Positions 24,170 through 36,759 of a stretch of DNA of 64,000 nt are shown here, piece after piece; position 1 is the stretch's first letter; each line of letters begins with the position of its first letter. Below the pieces are notes generated by a model. It saw only the letters and a list, made by a program, of their open reading frames with translations. It made no database searches and was not told the origin of the DNA. This DNA is from Selaginella moellendorffii (lineage: Eukaryota; Streptophyta; Lycopodiopsida; Selaginellales; Selaginellaceae). The stretch spans positions 3,588,880 through 3,652,879 of the forward strand of contig NW_003314261.1 of assembly GCF_000143415.4 (NCBI RefSeq). Reading direction: 5' to 3'. The position numbers and the translations under genes are program-made.

Positions 24170-24720
24170 CTAGCTACCTCCAAAAAATCCCATGCAATAT
24201 TCAACACATATGCACAAGTTGTTCATCGATTTGGAAGGCCCAAGTGCATCTGGAGCGACAATGCTCCAGAGCACAATGAGGTTGAGAGGGACATGGTCCG
24301 TTGTTGGGGTCCTGTAGCTAGGAGTTTCATACGTGGGACATCAACACGTAACTAGGTACTCACAGCATTAGAGTTTTTCCAAATAAGGACTAAATCAAAT
24401 TTGTTTTACAGCACATAGAGCATTTGTGGAGAGAGCTTTTTGAGTGCATGGTGTGGTTTTATAAGCACCTTTTTTGAGTCCATGGAAGATGTAGGAATTT
24501 TCAATGTATCTAATCCATGGCATAACCAAAGTCTACATTATGTTTTTGCTCCATACCTCAAGAAGGATATTTCACACTAGGTTGCAACATAGAACTTCCA
24601 TGAGGTCTGTTCATATCGATGTGGTGATTACTTTAGACTATCTCATGTTACAACAAATTTATTTCAACCAATGGAACAAGAGTTTGGGTAAGAATTTTGG
24701 TATTGTTACAGAATCCTTTA
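24170..24720 (+). pseudogene. Remnant of an integrase-type transposase, core region
   Basis: A patched reading shows IWSDNAPEHN (an integrase-like Asp-containing stretch), then RSFIRGTSTRN, then HIEHLWRELFECM, the order seen in a family of cellular and transposon integrase-core proteins. Between TRN and HIEHLW lies a 60-bp segment with GTACTC and TTTTACAG ends that may be an intron. An in-frame TAG stands where Gln is expected, and there is a frame change near 24,470. It is not functional. It continues the remnant at 16,202-16,635 across element B. The family name needs a profile search. Confidence 0.45.
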
Positions 24721-26594
24721 TAAATTGTGCTTTTGTAGAATTATGCCGGCTGTTGGTGGAAAAGATATTGAAGACCTTTCTGGATTATTTCTCTCCAATG
24801 TCAAAGGTGCAACTTTGTCAGAGGTAATCTTTAAAGCAAGAATAGAACAATTTCTTTAAATCTATTTCGTTGTGCTTGGTTACCTTATAGGATTTTGGCA
24901 CTATTCAAAACCAGGCATTTTTTATGCATTGGAAGGGACTCAACTTGGACGAGCAATATTTACTTCATTTGGATCTAACAATGGAGTGTGCAATATTTGA
25001 TGTTGTAGGTGTAGATTTACCATTTTACATTAAGAATGCATTGCCTACAACAACACTAGTGAAGCGACGAGCTTTGGAAAAATTATACTTGGCCATACTC
25101 GGAGAAAATTGAGTGTTCTTTAGTGTACATTTCAAAATTAAATTAAATTCTTGATTTCTTCAATTTTAGGGTTCCCATGCGGGATTAGCATATTAATTAT
25201 ACCTTGATACGAGGCAATTTCATTTTATGACATGATTTTATCAATAGTTCGTTTGTTCTTCCAATCGGTTTGCATCATCTAACTGGAGGCAAGGCTTCTA
25301 GTGCACACTCCTCCGATCACAGGACCATCGCCCAAGCAAGAGCGCCACAGCTATGATAGTGGGTAGCTTCTCCTTGATCATGTTTGCATAACTAATCCCT
25401 TGTGGCTTTTAGGCTCGAAACAAGAACGCCGCACGCCTCAACAGCAGTAGACACTATGCAGGAAACACCTCGCAAGCACGTAGCCAAGCACGCAATATTC
25501 TGCAATCGGTACAGCCAACAGTCCTATGAGACACACACCAGCCATTTGATTTTCCAAGCTCTGCAACATGGACATTAACTCCAACAACATCCCATCCACA
25601 GCTCCTGACTGCAGTTGAGCAAGCAGAGTGCCACCTAACATTGCATACACTACAACATATGGAGAACCTCCAACATGTTTTGTTCTCCTCGCCTTCCTTG
25701 GAAAGTAGCAGCCCGAGCATCCGAAATGAGCAAGTTCGAATGTCTCATGCCCATGGTGTTGTCCAATCTAGAATGCTGCCACCAACACCAACTACAAGAC
25801 GTGCTTACAGAACCCCATATAGTGCCATTGTTACTAGCCTTGCAACTCCACCAGCCACTACAACTCTCGCAACTCAATCTACCGGTACAAATGCCAGTAT
25901 CTAGCCATCTACCTCCTGAAGCAACAAGTGCTTTAGCTCGATAAGTTTTTCATTTTTACTTGTTTTTTTTCCATGTGTTTTCTGTGTAGGGTGACTTGAT
26001 AATGCCGCCACACCAACAAGCTTATAATTCCCCATCAGCATTCCACAACTACTCCCAATGATCAACATCATCATCTAGTGGAGCTTTGACATCCAGATAT
26101 GTTCAAGCTAACCCTCAAGGCAAGCTGCCATGTGAGCCACATAATAACATGACTCCATGCACTCTTTTTTTTTTTTTTGGATTTGTTTAACTTATTTTTG
26201 TTTCACTATGCTAGATTGTCTCACTGCTTGTGGCTGCAATGCACACCTATGCCGATAACAATCGGCAGTCCTTATCTTGTCGTTGTGGACATTATAGCAA
26301 TCGATCCAAAGTCATTGGTGGGATGTCGTCTACAACACCCTTGATCCCTTGGTTGTTCACCACAATTCTTGTCACCAAGTGGATTGCAATCCTAAAGACT
26401 TGGCATGTACACTTGTATGGGTGGAAAAGAAAGCTATCTATGAAGGTGACAGAACTTGACGAGCTGGCAGTGGACCTCCTAGAGTGTCTCATATGGGGTG
26501 GCTTATACTTTAGTATTCCTTTCCAACCCGGCATGGCCCAACATGTGATTCTACTATCACTCCAAGCCTTAAGAATCCAACCTTCATCCATGAC
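24721..26594. other. AT-rich decayed sequence, no confident gene
   Basis: Short coding-like patches occur (for example 24,924-25,112 and 26,230-26,604, plus strand), but I recognise none of them and stops separate them. There is a T run at 26,166-26,179. The right end is the CAACC target duplication of the solo LTR. Confidence 0.5.
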
Positions 26595-26599
26595 CAACC

Positions 26600-27702
26600 T
26601 GTAAGCGACTAATTTTTCCATTCTACTTTAGTCACTTAACCACACCTCCAACCCCTTAGAGGAGTCTCATTCACAACCTCCATAAGTCCAATTTAGGACT
26701 TGGGACTTGCTAGCCCCAAGAATGGCATCCATGCCACCCCACACTTGCACCTGGTCCAAGTGCTCCACGTGTCCGGTCCCAAGACCGACACCCAAAGGTA
26801 CCACTGACACCTCGGCCCGTTACGCTAAGGCCATGCCCATTCACCTTTGCTACACTAGTGATCCAATACCACTTGCATCACCATCCCGTCTCTCCAAGAC
26901 TGGGCCATCTGTCCATGAGTGGTCATCCTGGATCCACTCCTTAGCATCCTTAGGATGCCTACAGACCTGGGGAATCGCCTTCCCGAAAGTCCCTTTGTCA
27001 GTTCCTACCAAGTCCCTTTCTGCCCCTGGCCGTGTTTGCCAACACTGCCACTGGATCGAGGCCCACAAGCCCGACCACTAAGTCCCATGGTCCTCTAGGA
27101 CTTCCTCACCACACGACTGTGTCCTTGGTCACTACCCCAGAGGACTGCTCCTCTTCCTTTCCACAGTCTAGGCCTTTGGGACAACATTTTGGAACACCGT
27201 GGCCTTACGCGAGCCACCTGGGTACTCTCCCTGCCTTTCGCCTTTAGGTGCTCTAGCCATGGGCTTAGAGCGAGGTTCCGTTGAGCCACGCCTGGTATCC
27301 AAGTAGGTAGTGCCACCCACACTTGGACTGGGAGCATTGGCCAGTCGATCTCCCGGGGGAACTAGAGCTGGCTCTTGAACACTTCACCAAGCTACCCCGC
27401 TTGTCGGTCCGTATTCACTCTAGTCTTGGACTTCCCAGTGGTCAGTTCCTCACCCAACACTGGGTCTGGCCTTCCTGGGCCAAACTGGCCTTTCCTAGCC
27501 AAACTGGCTCCACTGCAGTCCTCCCCCTACTATACTTTTGGAGCTCACCAAACCCCCCAGGGTCTGGGAGACGAACGCTTTGGGCTTTCACCCTCTCAGG
27601 CTCCGGACTCGGACTCGGACTCGGACTCGGACTCAGACTCGGACTCGGATTCAGATTCGGACTCGGACTCGGGCTCGGGCTCGGTCTCGGTCTCGGTCCC
27701 GA

Positions 27703-27737
<35 letters not shown>

Positions 27738-28350
27738 ACTTCGGACTCCATCTCGGACTCCATCTCGGACTCCATCTCGGACTCCATCTCGGACTCCATC
27801 TCGGGTCCATCTCGGACTCCATCTCGGACTCCATCTCGGGTCCATCTCGGACTCCATCTCGGACTCCATTTCGGGTCCATCTCGGACTCCATCTCGGACT
27901 CCATTTCGGGTCCATCTCGGGTCCATCTCGGACTCCATCTCGGACTCCATCTCGGACTCCATCTCGGGTCCATCTCGGACTCCATCTCGGACTCCATCTC
28001 GGGTCCATCTCGGGTCCATCTCGGACTCCATCTCGGACTCCATTTCGGGTCCATCTCGGGTCCATCTCGGACTCCACTTCGGACTCCAACTCGGGTCCAC
28101 CTCGGACTCCATCTTGGACACTCCCACGTGTCATGTGTTGGTCCATTTGGGTCCCTTTTTGGAGCCTCGCCTTTTGCTCGCTTCGTGCTCGTTCCTTGAG
28201 CACTTCGTTGGGAGTTCCACTCCCGCTCTTGACTTTTCAAGTCGGAGCTTTTGGTCCAAACGTGTTACGCTCGTTTGGCTCTCGCTTCGGCCACTACCAT
28301 GTGGCGCCCTTCCGGCTCCACTTTGGGGCCTAGGGATTTTGTGTCTCACA
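26600..28350 (-). repeat. Solo LTR of family A
   Basis: This 1,751-bp LTR in minus orientation is flanked by CAACC (26,595-26,599 and 28,351-28,355). No internal region or second LTR adjoins it. It is the expected product of recombination between the two LTRs of one element. Its minisatellite (about 27,600-28,118) is richer in the GGACTCCATCTC unit than in the other copies. Confidence 0.93.
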
Positions 28351-28355
28351 CAACC

Positions 28356-30660
28356 CAGGAGCATTTATCCAGCATGCAAGGCAATCCAATGGTGGTGAGG
28401 CCCATGCTGAGTCTACAAAATTTGGCCTCAGCTCTATCCGGCCTTGCTATTGGCCTCCTCGAACATCATAGGGAGCTATAGCAAACAAGGCCAATGGCAA
28501 TTGGGCAACAGTAATATACTTATACAATGTTATGGAGCATTTTATTAACAAACATTGGCTAAGTTATCAAAAACAGGCTCGAGCACTCGAGGAGAAGGAT
28601 GTTCATGAACGTAAGTCATTTTTTTTTTTTAAGTTCCCTCCTCACAAATATATGTTGTGGTCTTTACAATTGTAGTTGCTACAAATACCTTGACTCCAAA
28701 TGATGATCCCTTGGTGATAGAGCCATTTCTTTGAAGGCCAGCCACGCAAGAACCAAACCAAGACGAGAATAATGAAGAAGAAGACTCTACAGATGAAGAA
28801 GATATTCTTCCATTACCGAAAGAAACTCTCCCCACACAAGACAACATGGACATCATCAGAGTCAAAGAACAAGGTGATGGTGGGGATGAATCACACCAAG
28901 GATCTCCGAAGACATCCTTATCACCAGAGATAGTGGCTCCAAGCCATGCGGCCGGTAAAAAGCATTAACATAAATGAATATTTTCGTCATTTTCTAATTT
29001 TTGTGTGCAGATAGGCCAATGGTAGTGTATGACAGTGATGGCGGAGGCTTTGAAGACCATGGTGTGCCTCCACCCCCTTTCTAGAGGGAAGTAGCTCCAC
29101 TCCGCTTACTTATGGAGTTGCTTGACAACTTTTCTACAGTAGAGTAAGATAATTGAAAATTGTACTATTCAAAATTAAACTAACGTTTGCATGTAGATTG
29201 TTGGAACATCAATAATGATGGATTGATGCCACCAATGCATTTAATGAAGCTGTTTGATTAACCACTCAAGATAGTGCCAACTTCATCATGCTGCAGCATG
29301 AGGAGGTTTTTGCTTTACAGGATGCCACCACAGCCCTTGAGGTGAGGGCACAGAGGGATGCTGAAGTTCTCTCATAGGTGTAGTGGCTAAAACACAAGTT
29401 TCTTGGTTGCTTTGGCATGGAGAGCACAAGTGACGAAGAGACACTAGACGCTGTTGCTAAACACCCTGAGTTCCATTGGGCTGGCAGTGAAATATTTCTT
29501 CAACGCGTGTTTTTCAGCCAAACCATGCCTCATTGGCAGGATTGGGAGAGTGTTCTCCTTAAGCTTGGCCTTTCAAAAACATAGTATGACGATGTGTTTT
29601 GTGACAACACAATCTAATAGCTCCTTGCTGAAGTAAGTATCAATGTGCCATCTTCAATTGTTAAGTCCACAATAGCATAGTTCATTGAGAAGAAGTACAT
29701 GTATCTATTTCTTAGCACTTAGTACCATCTTATTGTTTTGTGCAGGAACCTACGTAGGAATTGGGGGGCTGCACAACAATTGAGAGAATTAGTGACACTA
29801 CTAAAACATTATATTGTAAGTTCTCTCGTTTTTGCATCGAGAAGGCCATGCTTCAGCCATATAGACTTGCTTGTACACATTTGAGGTCATCTCACATTCT
29901 GGTAAGCAATGGATTGCCTATGAATTGGAGTTCCCTTACTTGTCCTTCCAGATTGCACCAAACAATGAATTCAGTTGTTTCTAATTCGCCAATATTAATC
30001 TCCACACACTGAATTATAAAGTGGTCTATGCGTTTGAGATTGGAGGAGCTTAGGAATCCACAATAGATGTGGGTGAGCCACATGCAAAAGCCATTAAGGA
30101 GGTTGTTCGCCAAATTCCAGGATTGGTAAGTTTAATTTTCACTTGGCTCACTAGAATAACTTTGTGTTACAGATATATAGACTGTTTGTGCTTAGGGAAA
30201 GAGTCACATATTGGCATCCCAGGATGCTAATGCATTCTAGGACATTGTGACAAGAAGAGCGGTATGTGGTAAATTAAGTTTAAAGCACAAGTTTTATATG
30301 CTCCTCATTTCTATATGCACAGGCTATTTTTGTGGGATGGTTGTTATTCCAAGCGTTCGAATGTAATGCACAGGTATCTCACGGGTGTACAATTGCAACA
30401 TTGGTAATTGCAGCTGGAGAGGTTCTAGATGAGAATGACCGAAGACTTGCCCGAGGAGGACTATACGAGATGGACCTCAAGGCATGCATGCCGCATATCT
30501 GGAATGCACTCAACCAATTGCGAGGTGCATTAAGCTTAAAGGAGGAGGGCAATTGGCACAAGTATGTGGATTCCATCCTAGAGAACCTTGCAATTACCGA
30601 CTACAATGCAGTGCTTGAGTCTAGACTTACTGAACTTAGTGAAGGTTATGAGTAGGTTGT
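28356..30660 (+). pseudogene. Decayed multi-exon coding sequence, unrecognised
   Basis: Several plus-strand patches look protein-coding: an acidic Glu/Asp-rich stretch (28,680-28,955), a stretch around 29,010-29,140, one around 29,420-29,630 and an uninterrupted 107-residue frame at 30,332-30,655. Some are bounded by GT...AG-like borders, but several in-frame stops fall at positions compatible with single C-to-T or G-to-A changes. I do not recognise the protein. It may belong with the integrase-type remnant or be an old host gene. Confidence 0.4.
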
Positions 30661-33600
30661 GGAGGCATGCATAGCTATAGTGGTCTGGTATTACTTATTC
30701 ATCGAGCCAAACGTAGTGGGAGACTTATGTGCATGGAAGCTTGTCAGAGGCCTTACAAGAGTCCAGCATTGCTAGGTGGGCTTTCACTCATTGGGACAGA
30801 TGCTTTATTATAGGCCTTTTGGGTAAAGATGATCATTCCTCCCGCGGAGTTCATCAACTGCTTAATCTTTGATCAGGACTTTGGAGAGAACTTCCATAGC
30901 TGGATTGTGGACATCATTCGAGGTAACTATTTATTTTCACAAACAATTAAAACTTTTGTATATTTGAACATTTTATAGATATGAGCCCGAAAGAGTTATC
31001 TAAGTTCCATCACTTTGCGGTTGATTCTTCAGAGTTCCAACTGGGAGAGCCTATTTTGATCTAAGTTGAAAGACAAAATACATCATCTATTCGATTTCCT
31101 AGGTTTTCCACATGCATACAAGAAGTTTTCTTTCCTTTAACATACCCGTCAATGGAGTGGACTAAACACAAGATCCATTGAACACTCCAAAATCTAGAGA
31201 GCTTGTATGGATTGGGCTGATGTTGTGGAAGTAATCTAGACACTTTCACAATAAAAATAAATAATTGTCTTGAAATATGTTTCACACTTTGAAAAAGACT
31301 CTTTCCAGTTCATTGGTGAAGTTAAAGGTAAGAATATTCAAAATATTCCACAAATGCCCATTATAAGCACTTGTAGCCCTTTTGGCTTATGCTTGCTATA
31401 GCTTCTAAAGCAACTCCCAATTTAGGATTTGGGTCAAAACTATCAAGCTTAGGTGCTACATGATGCCCATCCTTGCTTGAGGAACTCTCAACCTGTTTCA
31501 TGGTAGAACCAAAATCACCTTTGGGTCTGTAAATTCATCTTTGCTTGCATCTTAAGCAGTAACATATCCCTCATTGTCACTTTCTTCAGTAGGACCTTTC
31601 CCCTTAGTGATTGGCACAACATTAGAAGTAGTCTTGGGCTGCCTTGTTAGAGGGATTGTCAAGCCTTGAGAGGAGGAGGCATCATATAGAATCCTCGGTC
31701 CTATCCCTTGTTGAATCTATTGTTATGCCTCAAAGAAGTCATAGAATCCTCTCCAATTTGCCATACCAAGAGGAAACCCAGAAATCTCAAATATTGCAAA
31801 AGGGTTAGAGCATATATGAAACTGTCACAAATCTACTCTTACCAAAGTGAGCACGAGCTTTCAATCCTTGAAAACTCCAATTCTTCGGCCGCAGCGCACA
31901 GCATACATTGGATAGTTTTCCCCCATGCTTGGAAACCCTTCTTACAAATTTCAAAATTTGAAACAGTTATAATTGAGAAATATTATAAGTGTCCATTGTT
32001 ATTGCTCTTCTCACTTGAATGTTATTGCATGCAATTGCAACTCCCATATTCTCAAATCTTCTTTAGCATACTCCTCTTGAGAGAACTCCAGGTCCAATTT
32101 GAAACGATTATAATTGGAAAATGTTGAAAGTGTCTATTGTTATCCTAAATGTTACTACATGCAATTGCAACCTTTATATTTTCAAATCTCCTTCAGCATG
32201 CTCCTGTTGAAAGAACTCTAGGTCCAAACATCAACACTATGCACCTTTGTATAGTACACAATTCAAGTATGAGCCCTACCAATTCATCAACTTGATTAGA
32301 CTTCAACCTACTTTTGAATCATATGCAAATCTTTTAAGCATCATGGTACAAAACTAAAGTGTTGAAAATCAATGGCAACGAAAGATTAACTTGATGGGAT
32401 GCATTAGAGATATAACTCCAGACAATATATATCCATGGCTTTGCAATGGAGATAGATGGAGTTCACTTACAATTGCTATGAACAATATGTTAAAAGAGGT
32501 GTGCCAAAAAAGGATAATTCAATTCTTTTGCCATGAGCGCCAAGAGCAAGATGTGAGAACATAGTGCTCTAGATAAGGTAATATAGTATGCAATCTAGTC
32601 GATTGTCCATTTGGTTTGCAACATTAACAACTTGCTAGAATGCATGGGATGAATGGGTCTATGGGTCATGAATGGCTCCATTCCATACATAGCATGGGTC
32701 ATTGCTATGGGCATGATGTTCCATCTGGGGAATAAGGATTGGATATTCGTAAAATATTATATGCCTGTGTTTTTTTTACACCATAATACACGTGGACCAA
32801 TAGCAGGCATACAACCATTGTAAAATCCACCCTTTACGAATTGCACGCCATACAAATACTTGAATGGCAGCTTTTTCTCTCCTCCCCTCCTACTCAAAAG
32901 TCCCATGCTCTCACTGGGCAATTATAAACACATCTATCCAGGACGACCACCACCCTGCTCTTTGTTGTGTTTTAATGAAAGAAACTTTTCATTCCTGTGT
33001 GACTCTTTCTTGCCTTCTTAGGAAAAGCGAGAGCTGTTCCAACGAGAACCCCACAAAGGAGAGAGAATGGGCTCCTGAAGGCCGTTAATTTTTTGCCCTG
33101 GCTGGAACCACTTTAATGTGATGGTCCTGGAGCATATCCGACCAACAATGAGCTTAGATCATTCGAAGGGAGTGGAAACGGATTCGGACTTTGATCCAGA
33201 TCCATGCCAGACTTCCACAGAAGTTTCTGCAATGTGATCCAGGGGTGAGCGCTCGAATTGCTCACACAACCAGAAAAGGAGAGCTCACTTTAGCGGCCTT
33301 TAAATGCACCAATGTTTTCTCCACTCCCAGATCTCAGGCTCTCACACACCATACTTTGCATCCACAAGAAAAGAAGAAAATGGAGAGCTACCAGCGATTG
33401 ATCGTGATCTTCGCTCCATCGTCTCTGGCTAGCTCACTTTCAGCAACCTTCCCAAAGGCACCACTTATCCTCCAGACGGCACCAAGCTGCTCGAGGTCCG
33501 GACGCTTCCAAAGTACTCGATCCATCCACCGGCAGGCCCGAATCACGTCCCCCCCTCGACACACAAAGTTCGAACTTTCCACAAGCTTCCGAAGTCTCAG

Positions 33601-33806
33601 CACACTCCATCGGCAGGCCCGAGCAGACCAAGAGTCTGACTCGAAAGAGCCACTGGCTTTCTTGTAACAAAATGTGTATTGCATGGAATTGTTAAACCAC
33701 TTTCCTGTATCTATCGATCTAGTAGTATGCACAAGAAGAGAGAGGATTACTCTATGGTGAGAAATGAAAGTACCTGTGACTGGAAGGAGGAAAGATCTCT
33801 TTCTTT
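30661..33806. other. Intergenic, mostly AT-rich
   Basis: I see no supportable gene. Related A/T-rich segments recur around 31,970-32,060 and 32,090-32,180 (shared TATAATTG and TGTCTATTGTTAT-like strings, ending CATGCAATTGCAA), an imperfect duplication. Two overlapping frames on opposite strands (33,191-33,667 and 33,388-33,870) have no recognisable domain. The DNA from about 33,190 is less AT-rich and may hold the downstream part of the gene to its right. Confidence 0.5.
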
Positions 33807-34900
33807 TCAGGCAGCCGAGGCTCGCTTGAGCAGCACCACCGAGAGAACGACGAGGCTCAGCATGAAACACGACTTGATGGCTGGGTCGGCAAAGTTTCCA
33901 TCCTTGGTTGAGAAGAACTTATTGTCGGCGAATGATAGGAAGCTGGAGAGAAGCTCAGTGAGCATGCGCTTGACTCGAAGGTAGGCATTCTTGGAGTAAT
34001 CCAGCAGCTGCGCGAGGAAATCCACCAGGTTGGGGTTGGGCTGATCGCTGGGGCGTGTGTGCTTGCTCCCCTCCTGTATGACCTCGCCATCGCCAGCTAC
34101 AAAGCTCTCGTATCCTGGAACGGAGCTACGTGGAGCAAAGTGGAACAAGCTTAAACGCACACACTCACCATTCTCCTGGAGCTTCTTCCTAAACTCCTTG
34201 ACTTTCTCGTTCGCCAGTACGGCATCCCACACGGCTTTGTCACTGGCGACCGACATCACGACCCCCTGGAAGAAAAATGTCACCACTGAGTAAAAAAAAG
34301 AAGAAATAAAAAAACACTTACTTGAACGATAGGATCGTTCTGGAGCAAACTAAACGCCTCGGCAACCTCGTTCCTTCTACAGACTTGGACGTTGCCAGGC
34401 TCATGCGACACCAAATGCGGCTCGATCCAATCCACAACCGGGTGACCGAGATGAACACTGCTTGGCCCTCGAATGCTCGAAACCGGGGAGTCTTGCTGCA
34501 AAGCTGGAGTTGGAAGTCCCTCTCCAAAACACCTTCCAGAAAAAAAACGAAAAAAAAATTCTTAATTTTTACATCAAGGAAAAGAACAAACTTACATGCC
34601 AAGGGCATTCTGCAAATCCGCGGTAGCCTCCTCGACCTCGTCCCGCGACGGCGCCGCTCCAAACACCAAATGGTCGCGGACGAAATACTCGGATCGCTCC
34701 TCATCTCCCGCAAACACCCAATCATCCGCCACTGCCGCGCGGAGCGGCAGCGCGGCGGCGCTGGTGGCGCTGGCACTGCCCATCATCACCGACTGGGGCA
34801 CGCTCGACGATGTCGCTGCCGCCGCCACCGCTGCTAGACCCACAATCGGAGGCTTGGTGACGGCCTTAGCCACTCCCCGCAGTAGAATCCCTCCTCCCAT
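33807..34900 (-). CDS. Conserved plant protein of unknown function, C-terminal membrane anchor
   Basis: Four exons (34,596-34,900; 34,322-34,532; 34,169-34,265; 33,807-34,114) give 921 bases, 306 residues. All introns are GT-AG. The last (54 bp) is a multiple of three without a stop, so a retained form could be translated. The N-terminus is Ala-rich. Around residues 75-100 there is a VFGAAPSRDEVEEA motif. The centre has AEAFSLLQNDPIV followed by SVASDKAVWDAVLANEKV, a pattern I recall from an uncharacterised plant-wide family. The C-terminus has a hydrophobic segment (SCFMLSLVVLSVVLL) followed by a basic end, consistent with a tail anchor. The gene is divergent from the next one; the start codons are 333 bp apart. 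Confidence 0.75.
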
Positions 34901-35232
34901 CGCTCTGACCTCGCCCTCCCGCGCCTTCTTTTAGAAACAAGCTCCCTCTCTCTTGTTTCTTTCTTTTTAGGGCTCTTATAGATGAGAATATCCCCTGACG
35001 AGATTATCTCGCCGACTGATACCGTGTGAGTTTATAAACAGGTTAAGGCAGCTAGTAGATGGGGTTCCGGATCTAACTTTTTGCCCCTTTATTATTATTA
35101 TTATTATTAAAGAACCATAATTACCATGCTCAAAAAATTCTAATTTTTCCAAGTCGGATTCAAGAACTTGGCGTGACGTCCGAAGAGCCGTTAATTTAGG
35201 GTTCTTCCTCAAGGCGCCCTAATTTTGGAATA
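34901..35232. promoter_or_regulatory. Shared divergent promoter region
   Basis: This 332-bp gap separates two divergent start codons. It contains an ATT trinucleotide run (about 35,089-35,109). No TATA box is placed clearly for either gene. Confidence 0.4.
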
Positions 35233-36667
35233 ATGGCTGGGCGGATGCTCCAGCGGGGGCGACGCCGCGCGCGGCTCCTCGTTGCTCTTGGATTTCTCCT
35301 ACTTTTTGCATTCGATGTCGCTAGGCGCTACCGCCAGCTCTCGATCTCCCAGGTGAGTGAGATTTTCTTCTAGTCCTGAGAGGGCGATCGGGGTGAAATG
35401 CAGGCTAGATCAAGGCCTGTGACGAACACTCTCGAGGAATGCCGCAAGTTTGTCACTCCCGCGAGGCTAGCCAAAAGTCTGGTGGACATCACAGCAAGAA
35501 GCTCCGAGGTTCTTGCTCTATGATCATACAACCGGTAAGTGTTGTAGAGATTTATTCCTTGTTCTTGATCCGTAGCAGGGAGATTCACCTCCGCGTGTGG
35601 CGCTCTGCCTGTATGGCGAAGCCAGACAGTTTGAGCTCACAGGACTGAGCCTCAAGAACTACGTCTTGGACGTGCTGCCCGACGCTCACGTCTTCCTCCA
35701 CGCGCCCCTGGATCGCGATTCATACAAGCTGGAAATCCTCCGCAGTGCAAAGTCACGCTTTGCAAAGGCAAGGCTCTTCACGCCCGCGAGAATTCCCGAG
35801 ACCAACGTCCTTCGAGAGGTTGTCGGGGCGGAAGGTTCTTCTCATGGCTTGCAAGGCCTGCTACATTTTTTCCGCTTGATCGAGGGGTGTGGAGACTTGG
35901 TCACTGAATACGAGCGCAAGCACGAGTTTCTCTACGATTGGATCATCAAAGTGAGGCTGGACAGCTACTGGACAGATCCGATTCCAACCAAGTACGAGAG
36001 AGGTGTCTACACTATTCCATTCGGGAACAACTGTGGAGGAGTGAACGACAAGCTTGGAGTGGGTGATCGAGCCACTGCCATGGCCACAGGACTCAAGCTC
36101 AGCATCCTTCCGGCTCTCCATGCACAGGGCGATCGTAACTTATGGCCGGAAGCTCTTTTCGAGTCTCACTTGGAGCTCCAGCGAATTCTAGCAGTGCCGA
36201 CCAACTTTTCCTTCTGCCTCATCGATCATAGGAAGTGGCCGTGGCCTCCAAAAGGTTGGCATCTATCAGTGCCTTCCATCTCCAGCAAGGGACCTTTGAA
36301 CGGGGCTTACTGCCGGCCTTGCAATCCCAAAGTATCAAGCCTGGAGCGCTCGTCAGCGATTGTGGAGTCGCTGTGCAAGAGGTCCGGATGGTTTCCTACA
36401 GATGGAATGGAGAAGCTAGAGTTGTGTGATGCGTCAAGCCTGGAATGGGAGCGAGGCTGGGAGGCCTTGTTCGATTCGGCAGCAGGACAAGAAGCTGCCA
36501 AGACGAGAGAAAAGTTTGCCAGCAGCAAGCAGCTACAGGGGGATTGTGTTTTGCAGGCTTCTCTTTTCCAGAAGCGTTGGGAGATATGGGACGGTCCATC
36601 GCCACAGCAAGTTTGTAGCGTCAAGTCTGGAAATCCATGGCCAAAGTCATCACCAACAAGCTCTTAA
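35233..36667 (+). CDS. Type II membrane glycosyltransferase-like protein (DUF7796-type)
   Basis: Proposed exons are 35,233-35,352, 35,404-35,508 and 35,579-36,667 (437 residues). The N-terminus has a basic stretch, then a hydrophobic anchor (about residues 13-30), typical of Golgi enzymes. The large last exon has VALCLYGEARQFE, DAHVFLHAP, IIKVRLDSYW and PFGNNCGGVNDKLGVGDR, the order of a plant family annotated as glycosyltransferase-like. The RLD stretch may act as the DxD equivalent. The second intron needs the weak donor GAG/GTTCTT at 35,509. A stronger donor at 35,535 (GTAAGT) would include an in-frame TGA, so the gene may be alternatively spliced or damaged there. The enzymatic activity is inferred. 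Confidence 0.65.
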
Positions 36668-36759
36668 ATTTTCTTATCGCCCCAGAATGTTGGAAGCAGT
36701 GGTTCTTCAAATCTCGCGTGGCCGAGCCTGTGGCTCTCTCACGTGTTCATGATTCCAAT

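Noticed and set aside
33388-33870. 160-codon minus-strand frame overlapping a 158-codon plus-strand frame
   Set aside because: Neither has a domain or splice context, and each could be a shadow of the other.
34980-35212. Short minus-strand frame upstream of the glycosyltransferase-like gene
   Set aside because: It contains an Ile run from the ATT microsatellite and lies in the divergent promoter.
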